Shown piece by piece: positions 41,773 to 49,655 of a stretch of DNA of 52,541 bases. The DNA comes from Oscillospiraceae bacterium (GTDB lineage Bacteria > Bacillota > Clostridia > Oscillospirales > Oscillospiraceae). The DNA is taken from positions 1-52,541 of the forward strand of contig JAISJJ010000138.1 of the NCBI GenBank assembly GCA_031261585.1. Direction: 5' to 3'. How positions within the stretch are numbered: the first letter of the stretch is position 1; every line of letters begins with the position of its first letter. The notes beneath the pieces are model-generated. The model ran no database searches. It saw nothing but the letters and a program-made list of their open reading frames with translations, and was not told the origin of the DNA. The position numbers and the translations under genes are program-made.

Positions 41773-42546
41773 TCAAAACAACTCGTCGAGCAGAATATAG
41801 TACCGTATTTTCGCGTGATTCGGCTCGATACCGAGCGCGTCGAACAACCGCGCGACGTGCGGCGCGCTGTCCTTGCGGCGCAGATTGTAGCCGATGGAGC
41901 GGACGCACAGCGCGATGTCCTGATAGCGGTCGGCGATACCCGCGCGCCCCACGTCGATGAACCCTGCGGCGCGCGCACCGTCGATGAACACGTTCGGCAG
42001 GCAGTAGTCGCCGTGCGTGAAGCATAAATCCTCGGGCGGGCGATTGTCGCACAGCCATTTGTGGAGGTCGCGCGGCGTGTCAAAGTCGTTGCCGTCCTCG
42101 AAATCGTCCATGTCCACCAAATCGTGTTCGATGTTGTACAACGCCTGTTCAAGCTTGCGGTCAAGCGTCGCGTCGAACGGGCAGTCTGCGATATCCACGG
42201 ATTGCAGCGTGTTTAGCCCGTCCGCAAGTGCGAGGATCGTCGCGCCAATCGGCTCGGTCACCGTGTCGTCCGTGCCGCATGACATTACGCCGTGCGCCGC
42301 CGTCGTGAGCAAGTGCGCCGTGCTGCCGCGCTCGCCCCAATACAGCACGTCGGGAACGGGCAGTTTTCCGCGCATCCACGTCAGCACGTCGCACTCGCGC
42401 CGCAAATCCGCGATATCGGAGGAGGATTTGAGGTACAGCACCTCGCCGCCGCGCGTAAACCGCGACACCTCCGCGCCCGAACGACCGATTTTTATCGGCT
42501 CGCGCGTGAAACCGCGAAGAATTGCGGTAAGTTCGGGGTTAGTCAA
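41773..42546 (-). CDS. APH(3')-like aminoglycoside phosphotransferase
   Basis: A 257-residue kinase with the APH(3') plan. Lys40 in VLYLKSSS is the ATP lysine; FTHGDYCLPNVFIDG gives catalytic Asp180, Asn185 and the HGD motif; GFIDVGRAGIADRYQDIALC gives the metal Asp198; the C-terminus KIRYYILLDELF is nearly that of APH(3')-IIIa, which needs its terminal Phe. Usual length is about 264. Kanamycin or neomycin 3'-phosphorylation is likely, but a house-keeping sugar kinase role cannot be excluded. TTG start at 42546 with GGAGAG, overlapping the upstream stop (TTGA). High GC, like its neighbours, so not recently acquired. Confidence 0.9.
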   Translation of the reverse strand: MTNPELTAILRGFTREPIKIGRSGAEVSRFTRGGEVLYLKSSSDIADLRRECDVLTWMRGKLPVPDVLYWGERGSTAHLLTTAAHGVMSCGTDDTVTEPIGATILALADGLNTLQSVDIADCPFDATLDRKLEQALYNIEHDLVDMDDFEDGNDFDTPRDLHKWLCDNRPPEDLCFTHGDYCLPNVFIDGARAAGFIDVGRAGIADRYQDIALCVRSIGYNLRRKDSAPHVARLFDALGIEPNHAKIRYYILLDELF

Positions 42547-43319
42547 CTGAATCTCTCCATTTCAATCTCCAACACGTCCGCGAACGACTGCGTGAACGCG
42601 CCGAGCGTTGCAATCCATTGCAGGGTGTCCGCGTCTTTCACAAATTTCAACGGGTTTTTGCGTATCTCGACCACGCGCCGCAATACGCCGTCGTCGGGCG
42701 ACAGGTGTTCGCGCAACGCCCATTCCCCCGCCGACGTTTTCGCGATTACATCGAGCGTTCGCAGTGTGTACAGGCACCGCGCGATGTCGAGAATCCACCC
42801 CGCGCCGTGTACCGACGCGTCGGGTCGTCCGTATTTACGGATTGTGTCGTAGTGACGGCGCACCGCGTCCGCGATCTCGCGCTCGGTGGGACGCGGGATC
42901 AGACCGCGAATATCGCCGCCGCGCAGTGTCCTGCCGTGTTCCGCAATCTCTATGCGCGCGAAAGGGTCGAGCGCGAAACGGTCGGTGACGCGCTGTCCGC
43001 TCGTACCCCAGTACACCGTGGTATCGTTGCCGCCAAGAATCACAGATTTAGGGAACGCACCTCCCTCGAACAACCGAAAATACGGGTTACCCCTATACTC
43101 CGACACGAGCGTCTGCCGCACGTTGACGAGCATCTCGGCTTGCGTCGGCATAATTGGATTTTCGGTGACGCAGATGAGGTCGATGTCGCTCCACCCGAGC
43201 CGAAAATCGTCCGTCGCCGCCGAGCCGAACAGCAGTACTGACGGCGCGTTATCGCGCAAGATATCGCACACGCGGTCGAGGAAAATCTCAGTGCTGTGCG
43301 CCATGGTTGGGTTGCGCAT
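42543..43319 (-). CDS. ANT/AadA-like nucleotidyltransferase
   Basis: A 258-residue pol-beta-type nucleotidyltransferase with a helical C-terminal domain. SVLLFGSAATDDFRLGWSD carries the Gly-Ser motif (32-33) and Asp45/Asp47 of the metal site; the C-terminal VHGAGWILDIARCLYTLRT resembles the AadA/DUF4111 domain. In that family it adenylates streptomycin or spectinomycin; sugar- or protein-modifying activity is possible. The ATG at 43319 has CGGAGGAG; it heads a tightly packed four-gene operon with the APH-like and GNAT genes. Confidence 0.82.
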   Translation of the reverse strand: MRNPTMAHSTEIFLDRVCDILRDNAPSVLLFGSAATDDFRLGWSDIDLICVTENPIMPTQAEMLVNVRQTLVSEYRGNPYFRLFEGGAFPKSVILGGNDTTVYWGTSGQRVTDRFALDPFARIEIAEHGRTLRGGDIRGLIPRPTEREIADAVRRHYDTIRKYGRPDASVHGAGWILDIARCLYTLRTLDVIAKTSAGEWALREHLSPDDGVLRRVVEIRKNPLKFVKDADTLQWIATLGAFTQSFADVLEIEMERFS

Positions 43320-43344
43320 ACGCTCCTCCGCAACTTTTTTTATC

Positions 43345-43373
43345 ATGATACCACAAAATCCGCGCGAACACAA
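43345..43373 (-). promoter_or_regulatory. Promoter of the ANT-APH-GNAT-HAD operon
   Basis: Minus strand: TTGTGT (43373-43368), 17-bp spacer, TATCAT (43350-43345), 26 bases before the ATG. Confidence 0.65.
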
Positions 43374-43381
43374 CATTTGCG

Positions 43382-43410
43382 TTGCGCGCGGCTGCGATTT
43401 GTGATATCAT
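43382..43410 (+). promoter_or_regulatory. Promoter of the DUF1653 gene
   Basis: TTGCGC, 17-bp spacer, TATCAT, divergent from and back-to-back with the ANT operon promoter, nine bases between the two -35 boxes. The two may share control. Confidence 0.58.
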
Positions 43411-43439
43411 AGAGAAAATCCGTATCGGAGGTGCGAAAC

Positions 43440-43670
43440 ATGCGCGAACTCGGGATTTACAGGCACTACAAGGGCAATTTTTACGAGCTGATCGGCACGG
43501 CGCGCCACTCCGAAACGCTCGAAGAACTCGTCGTGTACCGCGCGCTGTACGGCGAGCGCGGACTGTGGGTGCGCCCCGCCGCGATGTGGGACGAAACGGT
43601 GACGGCAGACGGCGTTGCGGTGCCGCGCTTTGAGCGGGTAGAGGATCAAACGATTGATACTATAAGGTGA
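43440..43670 (+). CDS. DUF1653 small protein
   Basis: A 76-residue protein of the DUF1653 type: GIYRHYKGNFYELIGTARHS, ELVVYRALYGERGLWVRP, then WDETVTADG and RFERV match the family's continuous pattern. The fold is a small SH3-like barrel with unknown role, perhaps RNA or nucleotide binding. ATG at 43440 follows GGAGGTGCG. It stands alone, divergent from the aminoglycoside-type operon. Confidence 0.9.
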   Translation: MRELGIYRHYKGNFYELIGTARHSETLEELVVYRALYGERGLWVRPAAMWDETVTADGVAVPRFERVEDQTIDTIR

Positions 43671-43709
43671 AAAGCACTAACAGGATCAAACAACAGTATT
43701 ATTAGCGAA

Positions 43710-43775
43710 ATGGGTAACAATTCTACGTCGCATGTCGGTGGTGGAGGTAGCACAATGGGATATAGGGTGGTTTAG
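43710..43775 (+). CDS. Possible 21-residue leader peptide
   Basis: The frame MGNNSTSHVGGGGSTMGYRV plus one Val ends two bases before the membrane protein's GTG. Gly/Ser-rich. No good ribosome site precedes it (AGCGAA only), so it may be chance; its position suggests a translational leader for the next gene. Confidence 0.3.
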   Translation: MGNNSTSHVGGGGSTMGYRVV

Positions 43776-43777
43776 TA

Positions 43778-44170
43778 GTGATATACATTTATTTGGTATT
43801 CGCAATCATCGGTGATGCCTTTGTGCGGATACTCGTTGGGCAAATTGCATCTGTTTACTTGCGAAAATGTCAAAAGATAAGCAAGACATACCTACGAAAA
43901 GCCCGATCAGAGTGCGGAGTGCTCGGAAAAATCACAGGTAGCTATTTATTGAGTACCTCTCGTCCGATTGGAATTGTGCGTATGCTCGTATACTGTGTAT
44001 TCTTGAGCTATGCAATAACTGTGCTAATGTACATTCTTGCCGTTCCGTCAATATTTGTGAATGTGCCTCTAATGCAACTGATAGCCAGAATCCATTGCGC
44101 CTCACTTGCCTTGACCATGCTTGGCTGTTGCGTTACATGGTGTAAGTATCGCATTCAAAAAGGAGAATAG
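43778..44170 (+). CDS. Small AT-rich membrane protein of unknown function
   Basis: A 130-residue protein with three hydrophobic segments (IYLVFAIIGDAFVRILVG; MLVYCVFLSYAITVLMYILAV; LIARIHCASLALTMLGCCV) and a basic cytoplasmic loop with many Cys, Arg and Lys. Start GTG at 43778 behind TAGGGTGG is weak. The DNA is clearly AT-richer than both neighbours and codon use differs, so it was probably acquired. No family recognised; a toxin, immunity or transport role would be guessing. Confidence 0.6.
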   Translation: MIYIYLVFAIIGDAFVRILVGQIASVYLRKCQKISKTYLRKARSECGVLGKITGSYLLSTSRPIGIVRMLVYCVFLSYAITVLMYILAVPSIFVNVPLMQLIARIHCASLALTMLGCCVTWCKYRIQKGE

Positions 44171-44179
44171 CAACCTTGC

Positions 44180-44245
44180 CATGGCGTGCGCACGCTGACG
44201 CGGCTCGGCGAGAACATCGTGTGGCTGTTGGAGAAGTTGGGGTAG
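44180..44245 (+). pseudogene. C-terminal remnant of a flavodoxin-type reductase
   Basis: Reads HGVRTLTRLGENIVWLLEKL and a stop in GC-rich codons. The pattern (GxRTLxxLGxN, then WLLEKL) is that of C-termini in NAD(P)H-dependent flavodoxin-fold oxidoreductases. Nothing upstream continues it; the AT-rich gene abuts it, so an insertion has removed the rest. Confidence 0.5.
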
Positions 44246-44440
44246 TTATCCCCCCTCGAAAGGCGTGGACAAATGACGCTGACGGATTGGTATAGAGCGC
44301 GAGCCTGTTGTAGGGGTCGGTCTTGACCGACCCGCCGCTGCATCACGCGGACAACAGGCGGGTCAAGACCCGCCCCTACGACAACGCGAATCCGCAATTA
44401 TGGTATCACATATTTTCAATGCGACATGTCCACACCCCCC
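44210..44440 (-). repeat. Dispersed ~180-bp repeat with palindromic core, copy 2 (inverted)
   Basis: Core 44308-44385 begins GTAGGGGTCGGTCTTGACCG and ends AGGCGGGTCAAGACCCGCCC + CTAC; the reverse complement matches 28227-28296, with divergent spacers. Flanking similarity extends on both sides. No gene is visible in 44246-44528 apart from this repeat and the promoter below. Confidence 0.8.
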
Positions 44441-44452
44441 GCGAAAAGGCAC

Positions 44453-44481
44453 TTGCTATTTGGATTCGGATATGATAAAAT
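44453..44481 (+). promoter_or_regulatory. Promoter of the glycyl radical enzyme gene
   Basis: TTGCTA, 17-bp spacer, TAAAAT; the ATG follows 47 bases later. Confidence 0.62.
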
Positions 44482-44528
44482 AAAAACAGAAAATGGGATT
44501 ATTCTTAACAGAAAGGAAGGTCACCACT

Positions 44529-46985
44529 ATGTACAAATTCAAGCCTTACACAGACCGCGTGTGGAATATGCGGGAGAAAGTCCGCGACAGGGTCATCATT
44601 GCGGACTCCGAGAAAGCGCGTTTGAAGATGGAGGCCGCCGAAAAATACAACGGTGTCACGCCGCTGATTCAGAAACCGTTGCAATCGCTCTATGTCATCT
44701 CGCAAATGCCGCTGCGGATTGAGGACGACGACTACTTTGTCGGCAATCTGGGCAACAAAAACTTCGGCGGCGGCAGCGGCTCTATGTGGCTCATGGCGGA
44801 TATCGAGAACACGTGGCCTATCGAGGCGGACGGATTGCACCACGCGCCCGTGGACGACCCGTTCTATTCCCGACAACTCCTCGCCATATCGCCTGAGGAA
44901 CTGAAAACGCTGCGCGAGATGATGATGCGGCAGATGCGATCGGGCGGCGGAGGATTCATGGGCGGCGATTCGTGGCTGCCCGACGGCGCGGACGATTTCA
45001 TCAAGTTGCAGGCGAGCGATTACGGTATCCCCGGTCGTCCAGGTGCGCTGTTGCCGCCGGGACATCTCACCCCGGGATTCCAAAATATCCTGAAATCGGG
45101 ATACGGCGCGATTCGGAAACAGGCGCAGGACTGGCTCGACGCGCGCGAGGGTCGCATAATGGGCGACGACATGCGCAAATATGTGTTCTACAAGGCGGCG
45201 ACAATCGCGTGTGACGGCGCGATCACGCTGACGCGCCGCTATGCGGAACTCGCCAAGGAAAAGGCTATTACTGCCGCGACGCCTGAGCAAAAGAAAGAGC
45301 TTGAAAAAATGGCGGCGAGCCTTGAATGGATCGCGGAGAACCCCGCGCGGACGTTCTGGGAGGCGTGTCAGCAGATATTGCTGTACCACCTGTTCCTGAT
45401 GGTCGACAACGGTCCCGGCGTGACGTCCATAGGACGATTCGACCAGAACACTTGGAAATACTTAAAAAAAGACCTCGCGGACGGCATTATCACGCTCGAC
45501 GATGCGCAGGAACTGGTTGACGCGTTCTTCCTCAAACTCAACACGTTCTCCGAGGGCGGTTTCGGCAAGATGGCTCAGACGGCGGGTATCGGGCATATCG
45601 GTCAGCACACGACGATAGGCGGGCTTATCCCCGAGACGGGCGAGGACGCGACGAACCCCGTCTCCTACATGGTGTTGGAGACGATTGCGCGCATGAAACT
45701 GCATGAGCCGACCGTGTCTCTGCGCGTTCACAAGAACACGCCGAACGAGATATGGAGTTGCGCGCTCGAAACGTCCAAAATTGTCGGCGGTCTGCCGCTG
45801 TTCCAGAACGACGACGTGATCATCCCCGGTATCATGAGAGAACTGGGCTTCTCATTGGAGGACGCGCGCGATTACAGTCTCATCGGCTGTCAGGAGATAG
45901 TCGGTTCGGGCAACGACTACCCCGCACCGAACGGTACCGCCATGTCGCACAACGGCATCTACTGGTCGATCGTCATCACCATGGCGATCAACAACGGTAT
46001 CAACCCGATGAACGGAGCTCAGGCACCCGAACACGTGCGCTCGGGCTATCTGTACGAGATGAACTCCATCGAGGAGGTTCGCGCCGCGGTGGAAAAACTC
46101 GCGCGGTGGATGCTCACGTGGTCTGCCACGCTGAACAACTACGCCGAGTACGAACAGGCGCGTCTCTTCCCGTTCCCGAACCTCTCCATATCGACCACGG
46201 GGTGCATGGAGAAAGGCATGGACGTATCGGCGGGCGGCGCGAAGTACAACTCCTACGGTGGCACCGCGACAGGGCTTGCAACGGTCGGCGACAGTTTGAC
46301 CGCGCTGAAATATATGGTGTTCGACAAGAAACTCATCAGCGGAAAAGAGTTTTTGGACGCGATACTCGCCAACTGGGAGGGCTACGAACCCCTGCGGCAA
46401 CAGGTTATTGCGGAGGTTCCGCACTACGGCAACGCCGACCCGTATGCCGATATAGAGTTGAAGTGGATTGTCGACCTGTACTATCAGCTCTGCACCGAGT
46501 TCTCGAACCAGCGTTGTTCGGTGTACAAGGGCGGCATGTACGGCGCGGCGGATCACGTTCCGCAGGGCGAACTCACGTGGGCGACACCCGACGGGCGCAA
46601 GACGGGTACGCCGATTGCCGACGCTATGAGTCCCGTGCAGGGTAGGGATCTCAACGGTCCTACCTCCGTGTTTCTGTCAACGACGGTCTTTGACCACTCG
46701 CGCTTTTTGGACGGCATGGCGGTGAATCTGCGCCTGCACCCGACCGCGTTGTCGCGCGACGACGGTGTCGCCAAACTGCGCGACATGACAAAGACATTTT
46801 TCGAGCAGGGCGGCATGGAGTGCCAGTACAACGTGGTCGATTCCGCCACATTGCGTGAAGCGCAGGTGGATCCCGACAAGCACCACAACCTCGTCGTGCG
46901 TATCGCGGGGTACTCCGCATACTTCGTCGAGATGACCACCGCGATGCAAAACGATGTGATATCGCGCGCCGAACACAGTTTCTAA
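44529..46985 (+). CDS. Glycyl radical enzyme (PFL-like dehydratase/lyase clade)
   Basis: An 818-residue pyruvate formate-lyase-superfamily enzyme. The thiyl Cys is Cys454 in LIGCQEIVGSG, where dehydratase-type members usually read GCVE, so this has GCQE. The glycyl radical site is Gly794 in VRIAGYSAYF near the C-terminus. Because the Cys is single and followed two residues later by Glu, it is not a formate lyase but probably a C-O, C-N or C-C eliminase or decarboxylase. No substrate shell can be assigned by eye. No radical SAM activase lies next to it. ATG at 44529 follows AAGGAAGG. A large terminator ends the unit. Confidence 0.9.
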   Translation: MYKFKPYTDRVWNMREKVRDRVIIADSEKARLKMEAAEKYNGVTPLIQKPLQSLYVISQMPLRIEDDDYFVGNLGNKNFGGGSGSMWLMADIENTWPIEADGLHHAPVDDPFYSRQLLAISPEELKTLREMMMRQMRSGGGGFMGGDSWLPDGADDFIKLQASDYGIPGRPGALLPPGHLTPGFQNILKSGYGAIRKQAQDWLDAREGRIMGDDMRKYVFYKAATIACDGAITLTRRYAELAKEKAITAATPEQKKELEKMAASLEWIAENPARTFWEACQQILLYHLFLMVDNGPGVTSIGRFDQNTWKYLKKDLADGIITLDDAQELVDAFFLKLNTFSEGGFGKMAQTAGIGHIGQHTTIGGLIPETGEDATNPVSYMVLETIARMKLHEPTVSLRVHKNTPNEIWSCALETSKIVGGLPLFQNDDVIIPGIMRELGFSLEDARDYSLIGCQEIVGSGNDYPAPNGTAMSHNGIYWSIVITMAINNGINPMNGAQAPEHVRSGYLYEMNSIEEVRAAVEKLARWMLTWSATLNNYAEYEQARLFPFPNLSISTTGCMEKGMDVSAGGAKYNSYGGTATGLATVGDSLTALKYMVFDKKLISGKEFLDAILANWEGYEPLRQQVIAEVPHYGNADPYADIELKWIVDLYYQLCTEFSNQRCSVYKGGMYGAADHVPQGELTWATPDGRKTGTPIADAMSPVQGRDLNGPTSVFLSTTVFDHSRFLDGMAVNLRLHPTALSRDDGVAKLRDMTKTFFEQGGMECQYNVVDSATLREAQVDPDKHHNLVVRIAGYSAYFVEMTTAMQNDVISRAEHSF

Positions 46986-47002
46986 AACGCAACGTCAAAG
47001 TG

Positions 47003-47061
47003 ATAACCTCCCGCCTTTTGGACAGCTATTTTTGCTGTCCGAAAGGTCGGGAGGTTATTTT
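47003..47061 (+). terminator. Strong terminator of the glycyl radical enzyme gene
   Basis: Nested arms ATAACCTCCCG/CGGGAGGTTAT and CCTTTTGGACAGC/GCTGTCCGAAAGG (one bulge) with a short T-rich loop, then TTTTC. It starts 18 bases after the stop. Confidence 0.92.
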
Positions 47062-47070
47062 CGTCCGATG

Positions 47071-47184
47071 TTACGAGGTGCAAGCCTGTTGTGCCTGTAA
47101 TTTCTGCTCATTCGCCGCTTTTATCTCCGCGAGTGTGACGTTCGGGTTGCGATAGCGGCGGCGTATCGGGTCGGTAGCATTCAA
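47071..47184 (-). CDS. Possible 37-residue protein coupled to a GNAT gene
   Basis: A frame from TTG at 47184 that overlaps the GNAT stop (TTGA) encodes a charged helix-prone peptide (TDPIRRRYRNPNVTLAEI, then KAANEQKLQAQQ). GAGGAG lies upstream at workable distance. It ends ten bases from the large terminator of the opposite gene. It may be a real small protein or the tail of a decayed gene; codon composition looks coding. Confidence 0.35.
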   Translation of the reverse strand: MNATDPIRRRYRNPNVTLAEIKAANEQKLQAQQACTS

Positions 47185-47783
47185 AACTGAGTAATCTCCT
47201 CAATAAAGTGCTTTTCGGACTTGTCCCAATATGCCGAATACGTCCTTTTCGCGTCCCCGTCGAAATTGCGCTGATACAGCCGAAAGGTCACGGGTATGTT
47301 TTTCGGCTGCCACTGCTCGACGTAAGAATATTTGTAGTCCATACCGAGCTTTTTCATGACTTCGCCGCTTCGGGGGTTGTTCACATCGTGCGTTGCGGTG
47401 ATATAGCCGTATCCCGCGTTTTTGATTCTCTCGACAACCGCGCATGATGCCTCCGTCGCAATGCCCTTGTGCCAATGCGCGCTCTTCAAGCCGTAACCCA
47501 AATCACAGCTCTCGTTATCGGCGAGCCAAACGTACCCGATCGGTCTGTTGTCCGTTTTCAGGCAGACGGCATACCGATACGCGGAACGGTCGTCATAATA
47601 ATCCGAGAACCCCTGTTGCAGAAACGCCCTCGCTTCGTCGAGGTTTTTCAGCGGAAACCACGGCAGAAAGGTGTTTGCGTCCTCATCACTCAAAATCTCG
47701 AACAGGGCTTCCGCGTCGTCCGCCGTAAACTTCCGCAGGATCAGCCGCTCGGTCGTGATTGTGGGCGTGTTTTCGTTTGTCAC
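47181..47783 (-). CDS. GNAT acetyltransferase (RimJ-like)
   Basis: A 200-residue GNAT. TERLILRKFTADDAEALFEI is the RimJ/RimL-type N-terminus, YGLKSAHWHKGIATEASCAV the acetyl-CoA loop, and GYITATHDVNNPRSGEVMKK the second motif. Substrate not predictable; protein N-terminal or small-molecule acetylation. The start is a GTG at 47783 whose GTGA overlaps the flavin reductase stop, chosen because residues before it come from the neighbour's other frame. Confidence 0.88.
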   Translation of the reverse strand: MTNENTPTITTERLILRKFTADDAEALFEILSDEDANTFLPWFPLKNLDEARAFLQQGFSDYYDDRSAYRYAVCLKTDNRPIGYVWLADNESCDLGYGLKSAHWHKGIATEASCAVVERIKNAGYGYITATHDVNNPRSGEVMKKLGMDYKYSYVEQWQPKNIPVTFRLYQRNFDGDAKRTYSAYWDKSEKHFIEEITQF

Positions 47784-48334
47784 TGGATAAACCTGCGCCC
47801 CGCGTCGAACGCATTCGCGACCGTCGCGCCCTGCGTGAAATACTCGCGCGTCGCGGCGTTCCACGAGATGATGTCGCCGCCCCACGGTGTCGTCGCGCCA
47901 TCCTCGACGATTGTACCCTTGACCTCGCCGATGAACAGCGTGTGCCGCCCTAAATCGAGCGCGTGAATGACCTCACATTCGAGCGCGTACGGGAACTCCG
48001 CGATGTACGGCGCGTCAACGACCTCGCTCCGCACGGGTGTCAGTCCCGTCACGGCGAATTTGTCCGCGTCGCGCCCGCTCACCAAGCCGAAATAGTCAGC
48101 TTCGGCGGCATACTTCGCGGGGACGAGGTTCACCGTGAACGCGCGGCGGCTCGTCAACGCTTCGTAGGTATGGCGCGGCTTCTGCACGGCAATCGAGATC
48201 GCGGGCGGCGCGGAACTCGCGATGCCGCCCCACGCGAGCGTCGCGGCGTTCGGCTTGCCGTCCGCGTCGTACGTGCAGACGACGAGAACGGGGTTCGGGA
48301 ACAGCAGAGCCTGCGGTTGGATTGACTTTTTCAT
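47780..48334 (-). CDS. Flavin reductase family protein
   Basis: A 184-residue FMN-binding split-barrel protein: ALLFPNPVLVVCTYDADGK, the NAATLAWGGIASSAPPAISIAV flavin region, FTVNLVPAKYAAEADYFGL and VEDGATTPWGG follow the flavin_Reduct pattern (DIM6/NTAB type). It probably reduces FMN or acts on a flavin-bound substrate. ATG at 48334 has GGAGGTACC; an ATG at 48403 with GGAG would add 23 residues that start with MASEQKLLTRRH and is less likely. It is cotranscribed with the GNAT gene. Confidence 0.88.
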   Translation of the reverse strand: MKKSIQPQALLFPNPVLVVCTYDADGKPNAATLAWGGIASSAPPAISIAVQKPRHTYEALTSRRAFTVNLVPAKYAAEADYFGLVSGRDADKFAVTGLTPVRSEVVDAPYIAEFPYALECEVIHALDLGRHTLFIGEVKGTIVEDGATTPWGGDIISWNAATREYFTQGATVANAFDAGRRFIQ

Positions 48335-48425
48335 TGCGGTACCTCCATCAATGTAAATCTCCGCAGAGTGCCGACGAGTGAGCAATTTCTGCTCACTCGC
48401 CATATCGCACTCCGTTCTGAAATGC

Positions 48426-49352
48426 TTATTTTCCCAGTGCGGGAACCTGCGTCTGTTTGCCGAAAATGTCGTTGCGGGTCAGGTTCGTGAACGTCTCGCC
48501 GTAGCGCGGGTTCGGTATCTCATCGGGGAACGCGCGGAGTACCGCCTGAGCGTGTTCCGCATAACCCTCCTTGAACTCCGCGTGCGTCAGTATGTACAGA
48601 TCGCCGCGCTTCACGCCGCGCACAACGCGCGCGCCCGCGTCGTCGGGTGAGCGGAGCAGTCCGTCCCAGTCCATGGCAATGGGTGCGCCGCCACCTGCGG
48701 GCGGTGCGGGGGGCGGAGGGGGAGGTGCGTCGCCCGACAGTGCGGCGGTGACGACGCCTGAGGACAGCCCGAGATTCGTGATGTATCCGCCGGGACAGAA
48801 CGCGCTCGCGCCGACATTCGTCCCCTCGAGATCCATCGCAAGCGTCAGCATAACACCGAGTACCGCCGACTTTGTGACGTTGTACAGTCCGCAACCCGGC
48901 ACGGGGATGATCGCGGCTTTCGACGCGGTGCTGACGATGTGTCCGCCCTCACCGTGCGCGATAATGCGCGGCACGATGGTCTGAATACCGTTGAGCACGC
49001 CGATCAGGTTGACGCTGACCGCGATGTCCGTCTCCTTGCCCGTCACGCTCCACAGCGGACCACCCGCGCAGCCGATACCCGCGTTGTTGACAAGCAGGTG
49101 GATTTTCCCGAACGTGGCTTCGGCAGCATCGGCGGCTTTGACGTACGCCTCGCGGTCGGTGACGTTCAGTTCGAGTCCGAGAACAGGCCAACCGTTCTCC
49201 TTGAAGATTGCCAGCGCGTCGTCAATCGCGTTTTGGCGCATGTCCGCGATTACGACCTTCATGCCCTCCTTGGCGCACGCCTTTGCGATGCCGAGACCGA
49301 TCCCGCTCGCTCCCCCTGTGACAAATGCGGTTTTTCCCTGTAATGCTTCCAT
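48426..49352 (-). CDS. Short-chain dehydrogenase with Pro/Gly-rich loop
   Basis: A 308-residue NAD(P)-dependent SDR. TGGASGIGLGIA is the nucleotide-binding loop, NNAGIG and the catalytic Ser (IVSTASKAA), then Tyr-x3-Lys in CGLYNVTKSAV are correct. Between residues 200 and 230, where the substrate lid lies, a stretch APPPPPPAPPAGGG is inserted, and the C-terminus is extended. Most SDRs are near 250 residues. Substrate unknown. ATG at 49352 with AAAGGAG. It is the last chromosomal gene before the second element. Confidence 0.9.
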   Translation of the reverse strand: MEALQGKTAFVTGGASGIGLGIAKACAKEGMKVVIADMRQNAIDDALAIFKENGWPVLGLELNVTDREAYVKAADAAEATFGKIHLLVNNAGIGCAGGPLWSVTGKETDIAVSVNLIGVLNGIQTIVPRIIAHGEGGHIVSTASKAAIIPVPGCGLYNVTKSAVLGVMLTLAMDLEGTNVGASAFCPGGYITNLGLSSGVVTAALSGDAPPPPPPAPPAGGGAPIAMDWDGLLRSPDDAGARVVRGVKRGDLYILTHAEFKEGYAEHAQAVLRAFPDEIPNPRYGETFTNLTRNDIFGKQTQVPALGK

Positions 49353-49605
49353 TTTGTTCGCTCCTTTTTGTCAGTTTTGATTATTTTACACGGCTACCCG
49401 TGAATAAACGCTTGTGGTTTTGTGTCGTCAGTGTTTTTCGTGAATAGAAGCCGTTTTTCTTTTCGCATTATATCACACACAGGGCGATGTGTAAATAGAA
49501 TTTTTGGGGAATATGCACAAACCACGCCGAAAAACAGTTCGTCAATCTGTACGACGGCTGTTGCACGGCAGCTTTGCGCAATCTTGCACAACCCCGCAAA
49601 ACGAA

Positions 49606-49643
49606 AATCGGACAAGCCTTGCCGCGCAAGAGCTTGTCCGATT
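49606..49643 (-). terminator. Terminator of the tRNA remnant
   Basis: Arms AATCGGACAAGC / GCTTGTCCGATT with an inner CTTG/CAAG pair; on the minus strand the tail is TTTTCGTTTTG. It follows the tRNA CCA end by 12 bases. Confidence 0.85.
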
Positions 49644-49655
49644 CTCAAAATATTT

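Noticed and set aside
48335..48403. Upstream ATG for the flavin reductase gene with an alternative ribosome site
   Set aside because: The 23 extra residues contain a hairpin-forming repeat (GAGTGAGC/GCTCACTC) and are absent from the usual family start; kept only as a note.
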